Assembly: GCA_914767885.1 (NCBI GenBank)
Contig: CAJZBQ010000057.1
Coordinates: forward strand, 372,001 to 436,000
Length of the DNA stretch: 64,000 nucleotides
DNA from: Blepharisma stoltei
Lineage: Eukaryota; Ciliophora; Heterotrichea; Heterotrichida; Blepharismidae
Reading direction: 5' to 3'
The notes under the pieces were generated by a model. That model searched no databases. It had not been told where the DNA came from and saw nothing but the letters and a program-made list of their open reading frames with translations. This document shows, one piece after another, positions 1 to 10,435 of the stretch. Both the position numbers and the translations under genes were made by a program. Within the stretch, counting starts at the first letter, position 1. Each line of letters starts with the position of its first letter.

Positions 1-443
1 TTATAAGTATCTTTGTCATAATACCCACGCTTTAAATTTGTGATCCTCAATTCTTCAACGTTATAGAATGAATTTTCATTTCCATATTTCTTCTTCTTGC
101 TGCAGATTATATCGACTCACAATGCAAAGTCCGAAACATTGCAGCTAGATAAGTTCAGGATTTTGGGCTGTGAAACATTTATGACTTCAATAAAACTTTT
201 TGAAGGAAACAAGCAAGAGCCTTGAAAATTTAGCTCGTATAGTCTCCATTGTGATAAAAATTTCATCCTGCATTTCCAAAATTTTTTTGTACCCATTTTG
301 TGGCCTTTTAATGTTCCAAGGTGCAAAGAGTTCTTCATGGCCCGATACCATTCTTTGCAGACTAAGGATAATAGATAGGCTTCGTTTATAGGACCTACTG
401 AAGTTAGAATCTCACAAAGCAAATAGTAAGGAATTCTCTTCAT
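1..443 (-). CDS. F-box / leucine-rich-repeat protein, 3' part cut by the window edge
   Basis: The reading frame starts at ATG 443 on the minus strand and runs off the left edge, crossing one in-frame TGA (Trp) near 117. Residues 4-35 look like an F-box (YYLLCEILTSVG, then LLSLVCKEWYRAM). They are followed by short LRR-like strands (LYELNFQGS, KILNLSSCNVSDF, VEELRITNLKRG). F-box proteins are substrate receptors of SCF ubiquitin ligases, binding Skp1 through the F-box and the target through the LRRs. A start six bases upstream would use TTG, so the ATG is preferred. The F-box call rests on pattern only; the LRR part is short because the gene is truncated here. Confidence 0.55.
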
Positions 444-473
444 ATTCAAATAATAATTACAAAAATTGTAGGT

Positions 474-756
474 TACACTTCTTTTAAATTAAAACAAAAT
501 ATCGTTAAATTTCTATTTTTTTAATTAGCTCAGCTTTAAATTTTATTTATATATAAAAATAAATTCCTATGGAAATAGCGTTGGTACTTAATTTAATCCA
601 AAATCGGAAATTTACCTATAATTTTTCTACTTAAAGGGCGAGAGTAAATAAATTACTATTTGATAAATTAATTACCTTAAAAAAAAATATTAATTTGCTT
701 AAAAGATAATCCCTTTAAACTGAAACAGATTTATTATTCAAATTTAAAGGGGAGTT
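474..756. mobile_element. Degenerate family-3 MITE (CCTTTAAATTGAAAC type), intergenic
   Basis: The segment is bounded by TA at 474 and at 756. The left end carries a decayed copy of the family-3 terminal repeat (CTTTTAAATTAAAACAAAAT). The right end is a decayed palindrome (CCCTTTAAACTGAAAC then AATTTAAAGGGGAGTTA). It aligns in order with the better preserved copy at 63535-63975, including the GGAAATTACC-like stretch. No ORF. It lies between two minus-strand genes and is probably eliminated as an IES, but no coding frame is available here to test that. Confidence 0.6.
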
Positions 757-841
757 ATACAATTTAAAATTTAAAGATTTAAGCTTTATTTAAATTATTT
801 ATAAATTCATATATTTATTTATATTATTTCCATTAAAACTA

Positions 842-3800
842 TTAGAAGATTAAGCAAGCACATGAGCCTCTTTTTACAGTTTGCACTTTGACAGCTGGCG
901 TATTATCTGCTTGATTCACAATGATAACTTCACCACCACTCCTTTTGGCAAGTTCAGCTTTCAAGGCCCTTATTTCTTCTTCTTTCCTCATCAATTCTTC
1001 TTGTAATGCTGAAGACTTTCCTGGGCTGCTTGCCATTTTTGAAAATCCTTGAGGACTTTTAGGATCAAAAAGCTCAGCACCAAGCTCTTCTTCAATATCT
1101 AAATTTGCCATTCCTGGGTTCAAATTTATCCCTGTCTTAACAATAGCTTTATTCACATTGGCTTTAAGCTTATTTAGCTCTCTTTGCTTCATTTCTTGTG
1201 TGATATCTCCATAAACAGCTATAGCTAGTGCATGATTTAGGAACTTTTCAGCAATTTCTGTAGTCAGATCAATATTGTGAGTTTTCAAATAATTAAAATG
1301 TGGATTTGTGGTAGTCTCCATGCATTTTTCAGTTGAAAACTCTTCTTCAGAGACCATATCAAGCCGATATTTGCAGAAAATTCCTGTACTAAAAGCATCT
1401 GGGACATCTACAGCTTCGCTAATACTAACTGCTAGATTAAGCTGCTTCCCTGCAAGTTCTTTGAGATTGTCAAAATCACTAGGAGAAGCTCCTTCAAGCC
1501 CAGGCTCTACTGCTACCCTTAATGAACCTCTTCTTGATCCTCTGTCATCAATAATAGGAATGAAGTCTTCATCGAGGCTCAATAGGTGATAAATCACGTC
1601 CAAGTACACATAAGCATAGCCAATCAATCTATAAGTGTCTCCCAAACTGTCAAGTTTATCAGAAAATGGGTCATAGCCAATGTCGATTTCAGAAGGGTCT
1701 GCGCCTAAAGAGAGCTGATTGCAAATTTCCTGCATATCCACAAGCCTAGCCTCCAGCTTCTCTAGTGGCCATTTTATTTGGAAATCGTCTGAAAGGCCTG
1801 GGTAGGTAACTCTTATCCTTACCTTAGTACTTGTAAGGCCAGTTCCAACACCTGTGCGGCCTGGATCAGCCTCTCTATATAGTTCAGGCTGGAATAGAGC
1901 ATTTTTTCCTAGTACAACTGCACGCTCATTAGCTTCATTTATTTGCTGAATCGCATTTGTCAGCATTTTTTTAAGCCTTTCAAGAGCGTTTCTTTCTTCT
2001 TCATGCTGCTTCATTTTGATTTCTTTTTCCCTGATTTCTTCTTCCATAGCTCTCTGTCTTGCTTTCAGCTCTGCTTCTTTATCAGCCAAAGCTTTTTGTG
2101 TAGCTGAGTCTTCGTTTTTCTTGGATTTTATTAATTTTTCAAGCTGCATTCTTTCTTCATCCATTTTTTTCCTAGCTTCTTCCCACTCTGCTTCAAGCTT
2201 TTTCCTCATTTCTTCTTCTTTAGCCTTAATTTCTTCATCTTGATGCCCAAGGAGCACTTTAACCTGCTCTTCATTTGCTTCATTGACAGCTTTTTCCCAG
2301 TCAAAAGGAGCCCCACCTAGTTCTTCAGGGTCAATAAATAGAAAATAGTTGTGATTTCCAAAGCGAATTCTGTCTTGATGATTCAGCACAGTTTCTTCTG
2401 TTAATATTTTCCCATTTAACATAGTTTTCAAATTGGGGTCTTGAGATGGGATTATTTTGTATTCATCATTTTCATATACAGCTTATGCAACATAATAGAT
2501 CGCTATTGCCAAGCAGCATATCGACCAAAAAAAATTATTCAGAACGATTGCTTTAAACAGTCTAAGTCTGATTAGGCGTCTCAGACCATGCACTGAGATT
2601 GATTAAATTTCTTTTTTTTATCATAAAAAACTGGCATACGCAAATTTATTTTAAAATTAAAAATGGATGCTTAATAATGGCCTGTCAAAATGCAGAGGGA
2701 TATATAACGACACAGTGATCAATTCCCACTCCTAGCCCTTCTATAATGATACCAGGCGGCGAACTTGGGTTCTTCTTACCAATCACATTTCTTCCAGGCT
2801 TAAATTGATGTTTGATATAGCCTGATAATAAAGGGTCTTCGTTTAAATTCGATAAATGGGGCTTTGTTATTTTTTCAGGCTCTTGCTGCACAGGTGCAAC
2901 TATATGTGGCTTGCTCCCATGATCCCTCAGCCTATCTTGCCATGTTTTTTCAGCTTCTTCTTTAGCTTTCCTCAGTTCTTCTATTTGCTTCTCATACTCT
3001 TTTTTTGTTTCTTCATCCATTCTTATCACTTCTGCTCCAGGTGAGGCCTGTACATACTTTCCTTCAATCATAGCTTTAAGCCTTTCATTTTCTTCTTTAA
3101 GTTCCCTAATAAGCTTTTCTTGTGGAGTTTCATTGATAACAGCAGCATTTTTAATTGACTTGACAGCATCCGCATATCTGAGAGTGCTCATAGTTTCATC
3201 ATAATTAAACGTGGCAGGCGAAATAGCAGCGATCATAGTAGTCATGCTATTCCCACCGAGCGCGTTTTGAAGGATTCTGGTCAGTTTGGATTCTCTGTAA
3301 GGGATGACTTCTCCTTTGCCTAGCTGCCCAGATGAACGCTTCGCTAGAGATGTGATGACTTTTCCAAGTGTTGATAAAGATTTATTGATATTGCTACCTT
3401 CTTGGAGACGATCTCCAGTTGCACCAGTTTTTGAAGCTCTTTCTGAGCCTGCAAGATCAACAAGGTTGATGTTGCTTTGTTTGCGATTTAAAGGTTTCCC
3501 GGTTTCTTCATCATAAAAGATTTGGGTAAAAGAAATAGTGAGGACTGTATGGGCACGAGAGCTAGTTGCATTCATTTGAGTAGCAGCAACTGTACGACTC
3601 TTATTGCCTTTATCTAAAACTGCTGAGATTTCTTCATAAGATGTACAGACTTCCTCTGTCTGATCTTCAACAAAAACGCCTCTTTTAGGGTCTTCTCTAA
3701 TTTTCAGCCCTCCTTTTACTCTGTTTTGTGGAGGCTGCAACAGATCTTGGACTTGTTCATTATAAATTTCAAGCATACTTGCAGCGACCTTGCATTCGAT

Positions 3801-4238
3801 ATATGGTGAAGCTCGGTCATTTATTCTTCTGAAAATTTCTTCACAGGCAATTGGGATGATTCCTTTGTTATTCCCATATCCTACCATCGAGTAGGATTTT
3901 CCTGAACCTGTCTGCCCATATGCAAATAAGCAGCAATGGTAACCTTCCCATGCGTTATCAAGAACGCCAATCCCAATATCATTGAAAACCATTTGCTGAT
4001 CTGCATACCTAGACCCTGGGCCATCTTTGGTGAGAACTCCAGTTTCGGGGTCTTCTCTGGATCCATCATGAGACCAATAGCTATAGTCAAAAAAGAATTC
4101 TCTGCTTGTGCCTTGCTCTCTATTCCAAACTTTGGTCATGTTGCCTTTCATGTCAACACAAAGTTCAGCGCCTTCTTCACGCTCACGGTTATTGAAAGGT
4201 CGGACTCTGACTGCAACTTTTACAGCGGAAGCTGCCAT
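842..4238 (-). CDS. Kinesin-3 (Unc104/KIF1-like) motor with FHA domain and C-terminal CaaX box, split by one IES
   Basis: ATP-driven microtubule motor; kinesin-3 proteins carry membrane cargo towards microtubule plus ends. The motor domain fills about residues 1-350, with P-loop GQTGSGKS (108-115), switch I NATSSRAH (223-230) and switch II LVDLAGSER (259-267). A neck coiled coil and an FHA domain follow (HCVVIY, then NGKILTEETVLNHQDRIRFGN), then a long charged coiled coil and a C-terminal region. The gene reads through after removal of 226 bp within the FHA domain, giving 1,056 residues. The protein ends KRGSCACLIF, a basic patch plus CLIF, which fits a CaaX prenylation signal; no PH domain, the usual lipid-binding tail, was seen. 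Divergently arranged with the SAXO-like gene, with only 104 bp between the starts. Confidence 0.9.
2477..2702. other. IES, 226 bp, in the kinesin FHA domain
   Basis: The flanks are short TA runs (TATA on the left, TATATA on the right), so the cut may fall at any of them. The kinesin frame before and after differs by one base and is rejoined exactly when 226 bp are removed, reading VVIY then ENDEYKII across the junction. The interior is AT-rich and has stops in the host frame on the minus strand. No similarity to the MITE ends was seen. Confidence 0.8.
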
Positions 4239-4342
4239 GTTTTAAAGTATAGAGGAATTGAGTTATTTTGAACTAAAAGGTTTCACTTTTGGTATCTTTA
4301 TTTTTAGGAGTCATATATTGTAATTAAATTACCTCTAAAATA
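4239..4342. promoter_or_regulatory. Short divergent intergenic region, presumed bidirectional promoter
   Basis: Only 104 bp separate the start codons of the minus-strand kinesin and the plus-strand SAXO-like gene, both microtubule-associated. It is AT-rich; no specific motif is recognised. A promoter role is inferred from position only. Confidence 0.3.
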
Positions 4343-5237
4343 ATGGAGAGAGTAAATTCAGTTGACTGTGAAACAAAGCTGGAGCTGGCCCAAGCAGCTA
4401 ATGAATGCCCTTTAAATAGTCAAGAAATCCCTCCTGTAAGCGATGCTGAACATTCAGTGAAGCACTGCTATTGCCACCACTGCACTTGTGGATTCCATCA
4501 ATGTCCAGCTGATCTTATCAGCAAAAGACCATCAGCAAGAGATGCTTGGATTTCTCGGTATCGAAAAGAATTCACCAGCTTTCCCAATGAAATGAAGACA
4601 TAAAAATAAAATAAATATTTTGTTTAAAAATAAATGAAAGTTTTAATTCATTATATAGGAAGAGATTAAGCCAAAATCTCCATCATCAATAAGCCCAGGA
4701 AGCTGAAAGAAAATAGCAAAAAGCTATGTGCCTAAGTTTGACGGTCTAACTACACAAAAGGCTGATTATATTAATTACGGTAGTTATGAACCTGCAAAAA
4801 CTGAAAGGATTATCAGAGAGCCTCAGAATTTAAAGACCTTATCAATGTCTTCTTATAAGAGTGAATACATTGATTGAAAAAGCGGAGACCCTGTTCATGT
4901 AAAAGTATCTCCACTTCCTTATCGAGGAGACATGGTAAAGTGAAATCACAATTCAGTTTACCGTGAAAATTATAGGCTAAACTCAGGCCATATAAAAAAT
5001 ATAATAGCTCGCTCAACAACCCCTCCTCCTTTCCCATCAATCTTTAAAGAAGAGCCTCAGTCAATTCAAAAGACGAGCTACACGAATAGATCATCACAGT
5101 CTTCCATCTTAAACAAGATTATAGAGAGACCCAAAGAAAGAACCAGCACAACCCCAACCCCTGGCAATCACTTTTCTACTATTTACAGATCTTCATACAA
5201 AGAAAGCAAATTTTTGCCTTTAACTCGTCTTAGATAA
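4343..5237 (+). CDS. SAXO: SAXO/FAM154-like axonemal microtubule protein, split by one IES
   Basis: SAXO proteins bind and stabilise ciliary microtubules through an N-terminal Cys motif and repeated Mn modules. Here residues 42-54 hold the Cys cluster CYCHHCTCGFHQC, which closely fits the SAXO N-terminal signature. Later stretches such as GLTTQKADYINYG, NLKTLSMSSYKSEY and PLPYRGDMVKW look like Mn-type modules. Three in-frame TGA codons are read as Trp. The frame breaks after MKT at 4601 and resumes at 4725 (YVPKFDGL); removing 124 bp from TA to TA rejoins it, giving 256 residues. It is one of several microtubule or cilium genes expected in a ciliate. Confidence 0.75.
4601..4724. other. Probable IES, 124 bp, in the SAXO-like gene
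   Basis: Bounded by TA at 4601 and 4725, in the same codon phase. It is the only TA pair I found that joins the two coding blocks without leaving a stop. The interior has several stops in the host frame. The right boundary is less secure than in the IESs supported by paralogs, because part of the removed DNA (about 4660-4724) is open in the downstream frame. Confidence 0.55.
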
Positions 5238-5258
5238 ATTGTAATACAATAATATAAA

Positions 5259-5733
5259 ATGGATTACGAAGCTCTCAAGGCACATCAAGTAGCTCCACCG
5301 AAGCAGGACTTTATGATAAGGATTCTTAGCTTTATTTGTGGATTTGGAATGCTAGGGCTATGCGCTTATAACTTTTGGTTTTTCAAGGTTCGGGTCCCTA
5401 TTGATATTTTTCTACCAGTTTATTACGGGTATCTGATAATTTAGATTATTTGGACTTATGATGATGGCTGCTGAAATCAGGTCTAAGTGCATAGAAACTT
5501 ATGCAAGATTTTTATGTGAAACTTTTGGGAAAGGAATGTTCTTTGTATTGTAAGGAATGATATAGAGCGCTGGGACGTTGTGTATAAGGTCAACTTTCAT
5601 GTAAATTATATGCAGAGGGCAATACGGAATGGCAGCATTATGCATAGGTATTGGGATCTTTATTTTGTGCTGTAGGCCAGTAAAGCAAAATACAACGGCA
5701 TCTGATCCCCCTGAATCACAATTTCTTGCTTAA
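5259..5733 (+). CDS. Small membrane protein with about four helices, COPI-associated/TVP15-like, with mini-introns
   Basis: The exons read into one protein of about 142 residues: an N-terminal cytosolic stretch, helices around RILSFICGFGMLGLCAYNFW and IFLPVYYG, a block LMMMAAEIRSKCIETYARFLCETFGKGMFF, then SAGTLCI and a last helix ALCIGIGIFILCC with a short polar tail ending at TAA 5733. The layout and the mid-protein Arg/Glu-rich loop resemble the COPI-associated membrane protein family of Golgi/endosome proteins. That assignment is tentative. Three interruptions of 15-16 nt are needed to keep the frame. Confidence 0.5.
5429..5444 (+). other. 16-nt intron
   Basis: GTATCTGATAATTTAG. Removing it joins TATTACGG to ATTATTTGGACTT, so the frame reads YYGLFGLMMMAAE without a stop; left in, a TAG follows at once. 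Introns of 15-16 nt are a heterotrich hallmark. Confidence 0.7.
5550..5565 (+). other. Probable 15-nt intron, boundary unclear by one base
   Basis: The stretch GTAAGGAATGATATAG starts and ends like an intron, but removing all 16 nt puts the downstream exon out of frame. A 15-nt removal restores SAGTLCIRSTF. Either the splice is non-canonical or one base is wrong. Confidence 0.4.
5601..5615 (+). other. 15-nt intron
   Basis: GTAAATTATATGCAG. Removal joins ACTTTCAT to AGGGCAATACGG and yields STFIGQYGMAALCIGIGIF, which runs cleanly into the last helix. Confidence 0.6.
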
Positions 5734-6376
5734 AATTAGATAACTTTAATAGACTAATATCTAGAAATCGGATAGATCCTTTTTATTTTTGAAAACTAAG
5801 AGCAATTCTATATAAGAAAAAGGGAACTGACATTTAGCATTAAAATTACAATTTTTCTCATATCGGACGTTAGCATTGCATATTTTTACTATCTTTATTT
5901 AATTAAAAATATTTTGCCACTTTTTTTGTTTTACCGATGAAGAAATATATATGGCATTTTTCCATAACTTAATAAAATGACATTGAAAATCGCAAATTTA
6001 TAATTTTCAGATAGAAAATAAATTTTTATACCAAACTAAAGGCTGAATAATAGCGTAATTTCGCTTAAAATTCGAAATGAATTATTATATAAAAAATGAT
6101 CAAAATTCAGCAAAATCAATGCTTATATAGATACAAATGAATTCTAGCATTGAGCTCAACATCTATACTATATACCAAAGCCAAGAAAAAAATTGTAATA
6201 TTTCATTATAATTTAAAAAAATTTTGAATTACTGCTTATTGAAGGAGGTTTCAAAATGGTAATAAAAATTTTTATCTTTCCATACAAAAACTAAATTCTG
6301 AGATCATATAATTTTCATAATTAATTAAAAAATCATTCAGAATTCTCCATGTTTATCCATTATATAATAAAAATAA
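5734..6376. other. AT-rich intergenic region, no feature seen
   Basis: No ORF, terminal repeat or RNA motif was recognised between the small membrane protein gene and the cyclin gene. Confidence 0.5.
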
Positions 6377-7622
6377 ATGTCCAGCATACAATCAAAATCA
6401 GCAAAAGTATCAAGTTTAAATTCCACCCCAAGTCATAAGATCATTCCTACAGCTGATGATTTAATTCTATCTATTTCATCAGCTATTTGCTCAACGATCA
6501 GGGAATCCAACTCAAAGTTGAAAGAAAATCCCTTTTTCACTGACTTACAGTTCAGTGAATATTTTTTTAACTTCGAAAATTACAAAGATTTTAGCAAACA
6601 AAAGAACGAAACAAGGCTAGAAAAGGTATTTAGCCTTTTTCAAAGCCTACATAAAGCTTTAAAGATTAGCCATGAGTGTTTCATATTGATCATGATATAC
6701 ATAAAAAAATTTTTGTCATATACCGAGATTCCACTGCTAAATGACAATTGGGAAAATATTGCTTTGATGTCGACACTAATATCTCAAAGAGTGTCGGACA
6801 ACAACTTCATGTGCGCATCGATATTCGTAGAGTATTTTCCTCAACTTTCCTTGAGAGAAATTGAATTTATGGAAATAGAATTCCTAAATAGAATTGACTA
6901 CAATTATAAGATTGAAAAAAAAGAGTACTTGGAAATGATAACGTTCCTTCAAGATGCTTATAAATCATACATGACTTTTTCATGGGAAATTGACGTTGAA
7001 AAAGTTGATGACATCTTAAAAAGATCGCAGTGACTTTCTATACCTGAAGAAGATAGCAACTCGAACTTTATTTGCAAATCAGATGCAATGTCATTTATCG
7101 ACTTACTACCCCCCATCCTTGATCGAACGATTCACTGTAAAAATTTCTAAAAATTGGGAAAATTAACCCCATCCTTGATAGAACGATTTTCATAAAAAAT
7201 ATTAGTTATCAAAAGCTTGGGAATATGTGCCTAATGAGAGGTTTTGAGACTACATGAAGCTACGGAATCAACCATCCGAAGTGCTTTAGTCATCAAACTG
7301 GCTTAAAAACTCAATAATAATAATAAAAAAGAGATTCTTTAAAATTTTAAATTTTTTAATTCATAAGGAACAAATTAAAATTTATACAGTTTAAAGGGGT
7401 AACCAAAAAATCAAAATATTAAAAATTGGTATTCTTATGAAATTAATTCAATTTTTTGCTGTAAAAATAATTATTAAAAATTTTTAACCCTCTTATTTAA
7501 AAGTATAGAAAAAAGAAATTTTTATTTTTATATATAAAATTTGTTTTAACGCCCATCCTTGATCGAACGATGGCGAGCCGTTCGATCAAGGATGGGGGTT
7601 GTTAGAAGAAATGGAGTTATAA
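6377..7622 (+). CDS. Cyclin (PHO80/cyclin-P/U-like), interrupted near its 3' end by a MITE
   Basis: Cyclins bind and activate CDK kinases. Residues about 90-190 fit the PHO80-like cyclin box: LIMIYIKKFLSYTEIPLLNDNW, then LISQRVSDNNFMCASIFVEYF and MEIEFLNRIDYNYKI. The frame crosses TGA (Trp) at 7031. After removal of a 499-bp MITE the last codons read FIDLEEMEL and stop at TAA 7620-7622, giving 248 residues. A paralog with the same core (NWKNISL, LISQRVSDN) lies at 34440-35504, on the far side of the two receptor genes; it too holds a MITE, but of another family and at another site. Confidence 0.75.
7104..7602. mobile_element. Family-1 MITE acting as IES in the cyclin gene, 499 bp
   Basis: The element runs from TTACTACCCCCC to GGGGGTTGTTA. 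The terminal repeat ATCCTTGATCGAACGA occurs at 7115 and again in direct orientation at 7171 (one mismatch). The right end is a palindrome of the same repeat with a short loop (GGCGAGCC). Excision TA to TA gives 'gac tTA gaa gaa', restoring the cyclin frame and its stop. The core is AT-rich with no ORF. Confidence 0.9.
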
Positions 7623-8130
7623 GATACACTATGGGATAAATTATACATTAATACAGTACTTTTTCTATAAATATGCATTTTCTTTTCATCTTAATTTCAA
7701 AAATTCCTTAATTAGAATAGAAATAAAATGGTAATGCTCACGGAAATTGTCTTTGAGACGAACTCCCTTAGGAGCAGGTTGACCCATACTGATGAAGCTA
7801 AAATAGGCATCTGCCCCCTTATGAAGTATCCCTTCAAGCTTGTAAATGCCTTTCCAAAGAGGGATATTTTGTTTCTCCTTTGAAGATTTTCCTGTCCCTG
7901 CCCGTTGGATATATATATACCTCAGAACAGGTATGGCTTGACCTGAAACTCCCCCCTCTCCTACTCCACCCCCCTGACGGTTTCAGTTTGAACGAAATTG
8001 TTAATTCAAAATGATAAGTCCCTCGCTAAGGATTTGGCAAGTTAAATTCAATGTTTAGATTTCAATAAAGCTGAAGCCGTCAAGGATGGGGGGAGGGGGG
8101 TTCTCAGGTCGATCTAAAACCGTGCTCACG
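7623..8130. repeat. Non-coding region with a possible short inverted-repeat element
   Basis: No gene. At 7933-8111 there is a pair of outer inverted repeats, GACCTGA against TCAGGTC, with C-rich and G-rich arms (ACTCCCCCC against GGGGGGTT) and inner inverted GACGG/CCGTC blocks. This looks like a small non-autonomous element of its own type. The rest is mixed-composition DNA, less AT-rich than normal intergenic DNA here, and is probably repeat debris. Confidence 0.35.
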
Positions 8131-8979
8131 GTATACATTAAAATGGCGACACATATCAGCCTACCCTCTTGACGCAACAGTTCAGACCTTATGCCCACAG
8201 CGAACTGGGACTGACTCCAGCCGAGAATCAAGTGCAGGCTCGAGAGATGTGTATCCGGATATTTTTGGCTGCTTTTTGTGATTGGAAATGGAGGTACTTA
8301 CTCCCCCCCCTCCGTGAGTGAACAAAACCATTAGAAAAATCGCTATTTTTCGCCCAAAAACCCACACTCCGTGAGTGTGAACAAAAATTTTTTATGGAAA
8401 AAAATTTTTGATATATAAGTGATAATTAGTATAATGAAATCTAGAGCTGATTCTGTTTAATTTTAAACGAATAGCATTTTTAAAACATAAATTTTATAAA
8501 ATTAAATTAATATTTGCTTTCAAATTTTCGCGAATTAGGATTTTTTTAAATTTCGAAAAAAAAAATTAAACCCCTCTCCGTGAGTGAACAAAATTTTTTT
8601 GTTCACTCACGGAGGGGGGGAGTTAGCAACGTCCTTTGGATCCGACGATCCATGGGCATTCCTTTGCCGAGAGCCTGGATTTCGGCCCAGACTACAGAGG
8701 AATAGTCTTTTTCCTATAGCTGTCTAAGGAAGACACTTTGGCACTCGATAGGCTCCAGGATCCTTGGAATCAAGCTACTCCAATCGCCTGCAGGAGGACC
8801 GGAGAATCCTAAGTACTCAAGACTGAAGCAGAAAGGAGGAGACAGAAGGTCCCGGAGTGGCATCCATCTTCGAGAAAGACCCTCTGGGGTAGAGTCGAAA
8901 AGCGGTAGAACCTCCATACAGGAGGTCTTTGGTGACTGTATCATCAATATGGCTAACGCTGACTTTTAATAATTCTAAT
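8131..8979 (+). mobile_element. Retroposon R4, same family as 27451-27978, broken by a MITE
   Basis: Apart from the inserted MITE at 8299-8623 this segment aligns along its length (about 524 bp) with the reverse complement of 27451-27978. Both start near ACATTAAAATGGCG, share CCTACCCTCTTG, GAGAATCAAGTGCA, GGAAATGGAGGTAC, GTCCTTTGGATCC and TTTCGGCCCAG, and end near CTTTTAATAATTCTAA. It is GC-richer than the surroundings and has no long ORF. No target duplication was found for this copy. The family is probably mobilised by a non-LTR retrotransposon, an inference from the target duplications and simple-repeat tails of its relatives. Confidence 0.65.
8299..8623. mobile_element. Family-2 MITE (TCCGTGAGTGAACAAAA type) inside retroposon R4, 325 bp
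   Basis: Bounded by TTACTCCCCCCC and GGGGGGGAGTTA. Two direct copies of the terminal repeat lie at the left and a palindrome of it at the right (TGAGTGAACAAAA then TTTTGTTCACTCACGG). The undisturbed relative at 27451-27978 continues through the same point (GGTACTCAACAATGTCC), which gives a natural empty site for this insertion. Confidence 0.85.
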
Positions 8980-9368
8980 CCCTGCCCAATTGGTTAGACA
9001 GATTTTGCCTCTCATATAGTTATGGTCTATCGGAACTGTATAGGACCTATAGATTGTGGCCCTAACTTAGGGGAGCTGGTCACAGTTTAGGTGAGTTTAG
9101 CCAGAAAATTCAAGAAGGTATAATTTGTTTAGGCCTTACACCATTCGAACTCTTGCGTATACACACCCAGTGTAGGCCGCCTTTCCTGAAGTCAAGACAG
9201 TCTGGCTAGCGTTGCCGCCACGGCCGTGAACATTTTAATCTTTAATCAGAATAATATAAAAAATCAAAATGAAATGAAATGTTCATTAGAATATTGGATA
9301 GATAAAATTTCATGGTTCGAGAGAAATTAGCTTTCCTATTTTTTTATTTATTGGGTTTGATTTTACTT
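8980..9368. other. Unassigned repeat-like DNA
   Basis: About 390 bp of less AT-rich sequence with no ORF of note, falling to AT-rich DNA after about 9240. It lies between the retroposon and the nested MITE pair and may be part of a decayed element. No relative was recognised within the window. Confidence 0.3.
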
Positions 9369-10041
9369 TAACTCCCTCACTCCGTGACCGAACAAAACCA
9401 TGGAAAAATCCCTATTTTCATACTTAAAATAAATAAAAAATAATTTTGATATATAAATATATAAGTGGTAATTGCTATAATGATATATCTTGCTAATTCT
9501 GATTAATCCTAACTCCCCCCCCTCCGTGAGTGAACAAAACCATTAGAAAAATCCCTATTTTTTGCACAAAAAACCCACCCTCCGTGAGTGAACAAAAAAT
9601 TTTTTATGGAAAAAAAATTTTGATATATAAATGATAATTAGTATAATGAAATCTAGAGCTAATTTTATTTAATTTTGAACGAATTGCTTTTAAAACATAA
9701 ACTTTATAAATTAAATTAACATTTGCTTTCCAATTTTTACGAATTAGATTTTTTTTAAATTTCGAAAAAAAATATTTTTTTATAAAATTTATATATAAAT
9801 TTTTTTAAAAAAAAAAATTAGTGAGTGAACAAATTTTTTTGTTCACTCACGGAGGGGGGGAGTAAACAACTTGCATTTTTAAAAAATAATTTTTAAATTA
9901 AATTCATATTTCTTTCCAATTTTTGAGAATTAAGATATTTTTTAAAAATTACTATAAAATTTATATATAAATATTTTAAAAAATATTAGCCCTCCCATGA
10001 GCGAACAAAATATTTTGGTCGCTCATGGAAGAAATTCTGCA
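9369..10041. mobile_element. Older family-2 MITE, split by a younger family-2 MITE
   Basis: The left part (CTCCCTCACTCCGTGACCGAAC, then TTTTGATATATAA and TGCTAATTCTGATTAATCC) and the right part (ACTTGCATTTTTAAAAAATAA to CGCTCATGGAAG) are the two halves of one diverged family-2 element. Without the inserted copy it would be about 320 bp, the normal size of the family (324-353 bp). Its right end has decayed; the TA at 10042 is the likely border. Confidence 0.7.
9510..9862. mobile_element. Younger family-2 MITE nested in an older copy, 353 bp
   Basis: Clean ends TAACTCCCCCCCC and GGGGGGGAGTAA. Direct terminal repeats lie at 9523 and 9581 (58 bp apart) on the left, with a palindromic terminal repeat on the right. 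It is inserted at a TA in the core of the older copy. Confidence 0.85.
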
Positions 10042-10435
10042 TAGATACCGCTATTTAATTCTTGGCTATAAGGTAAGAGGAACTGCTCCTCAATGCATTC
10101 AAGATGCTTGTGTTTTTTCCACTTAGAGCATCCAAGAATGATGACCCTTGGGCTGAACACGTGTAGGAGCTTAGTCTGACAAGAGCGACAGCAAAGTGCA
10201 GGGTAAGAGCGCAGTTTTAGCTAGGATTACATGCTCAAGAATGTTTGCCCATATAGTTTGCCATTTTAAGTAGTAGGGTGGCCAGCGATATCACTAGTTG
10301 GGCATAATCGCTAACCAAAAGATATAGGCACCAATATCTTAAACATAAATAATAAGTTAAGTTAAATTCATTAGGATATTGATAATTCTTAATAATTGTC
10401 AATTTTTAAAATGCCAATGACTTGATTTACCTTAC
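10042..10435. other. Non-coding region, possible retroposon remnant on the minus strand
   Basis: No gene. On the minus strand a block starting CTTAAAATGGCAAAC near 10279 has the AAAATGGC start seen at the 5' ends of the retroposons in this window, and mixed base composition like theirs. The rest does not align well to them, so this is only a suggestion. Confidence 0.25.

Noticed and set aside
8980-9240. A tRNA-like or rRNA-like RNA gene
   Set aside because: A TGGTTAGACAG stretch and an ATTCGAACTC stretch recall A and B boxes, but their spacing is too long and no fold supports it.
9510-9862. Repeated TCCGTGAGTGAACAAAA units as a CRISPR array
   Set aside because: The units are at element ends, in direct and inverted orientation, with no regular unique spacers and no cas genes. 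They are MITE terminal repeats in a eukaryote.
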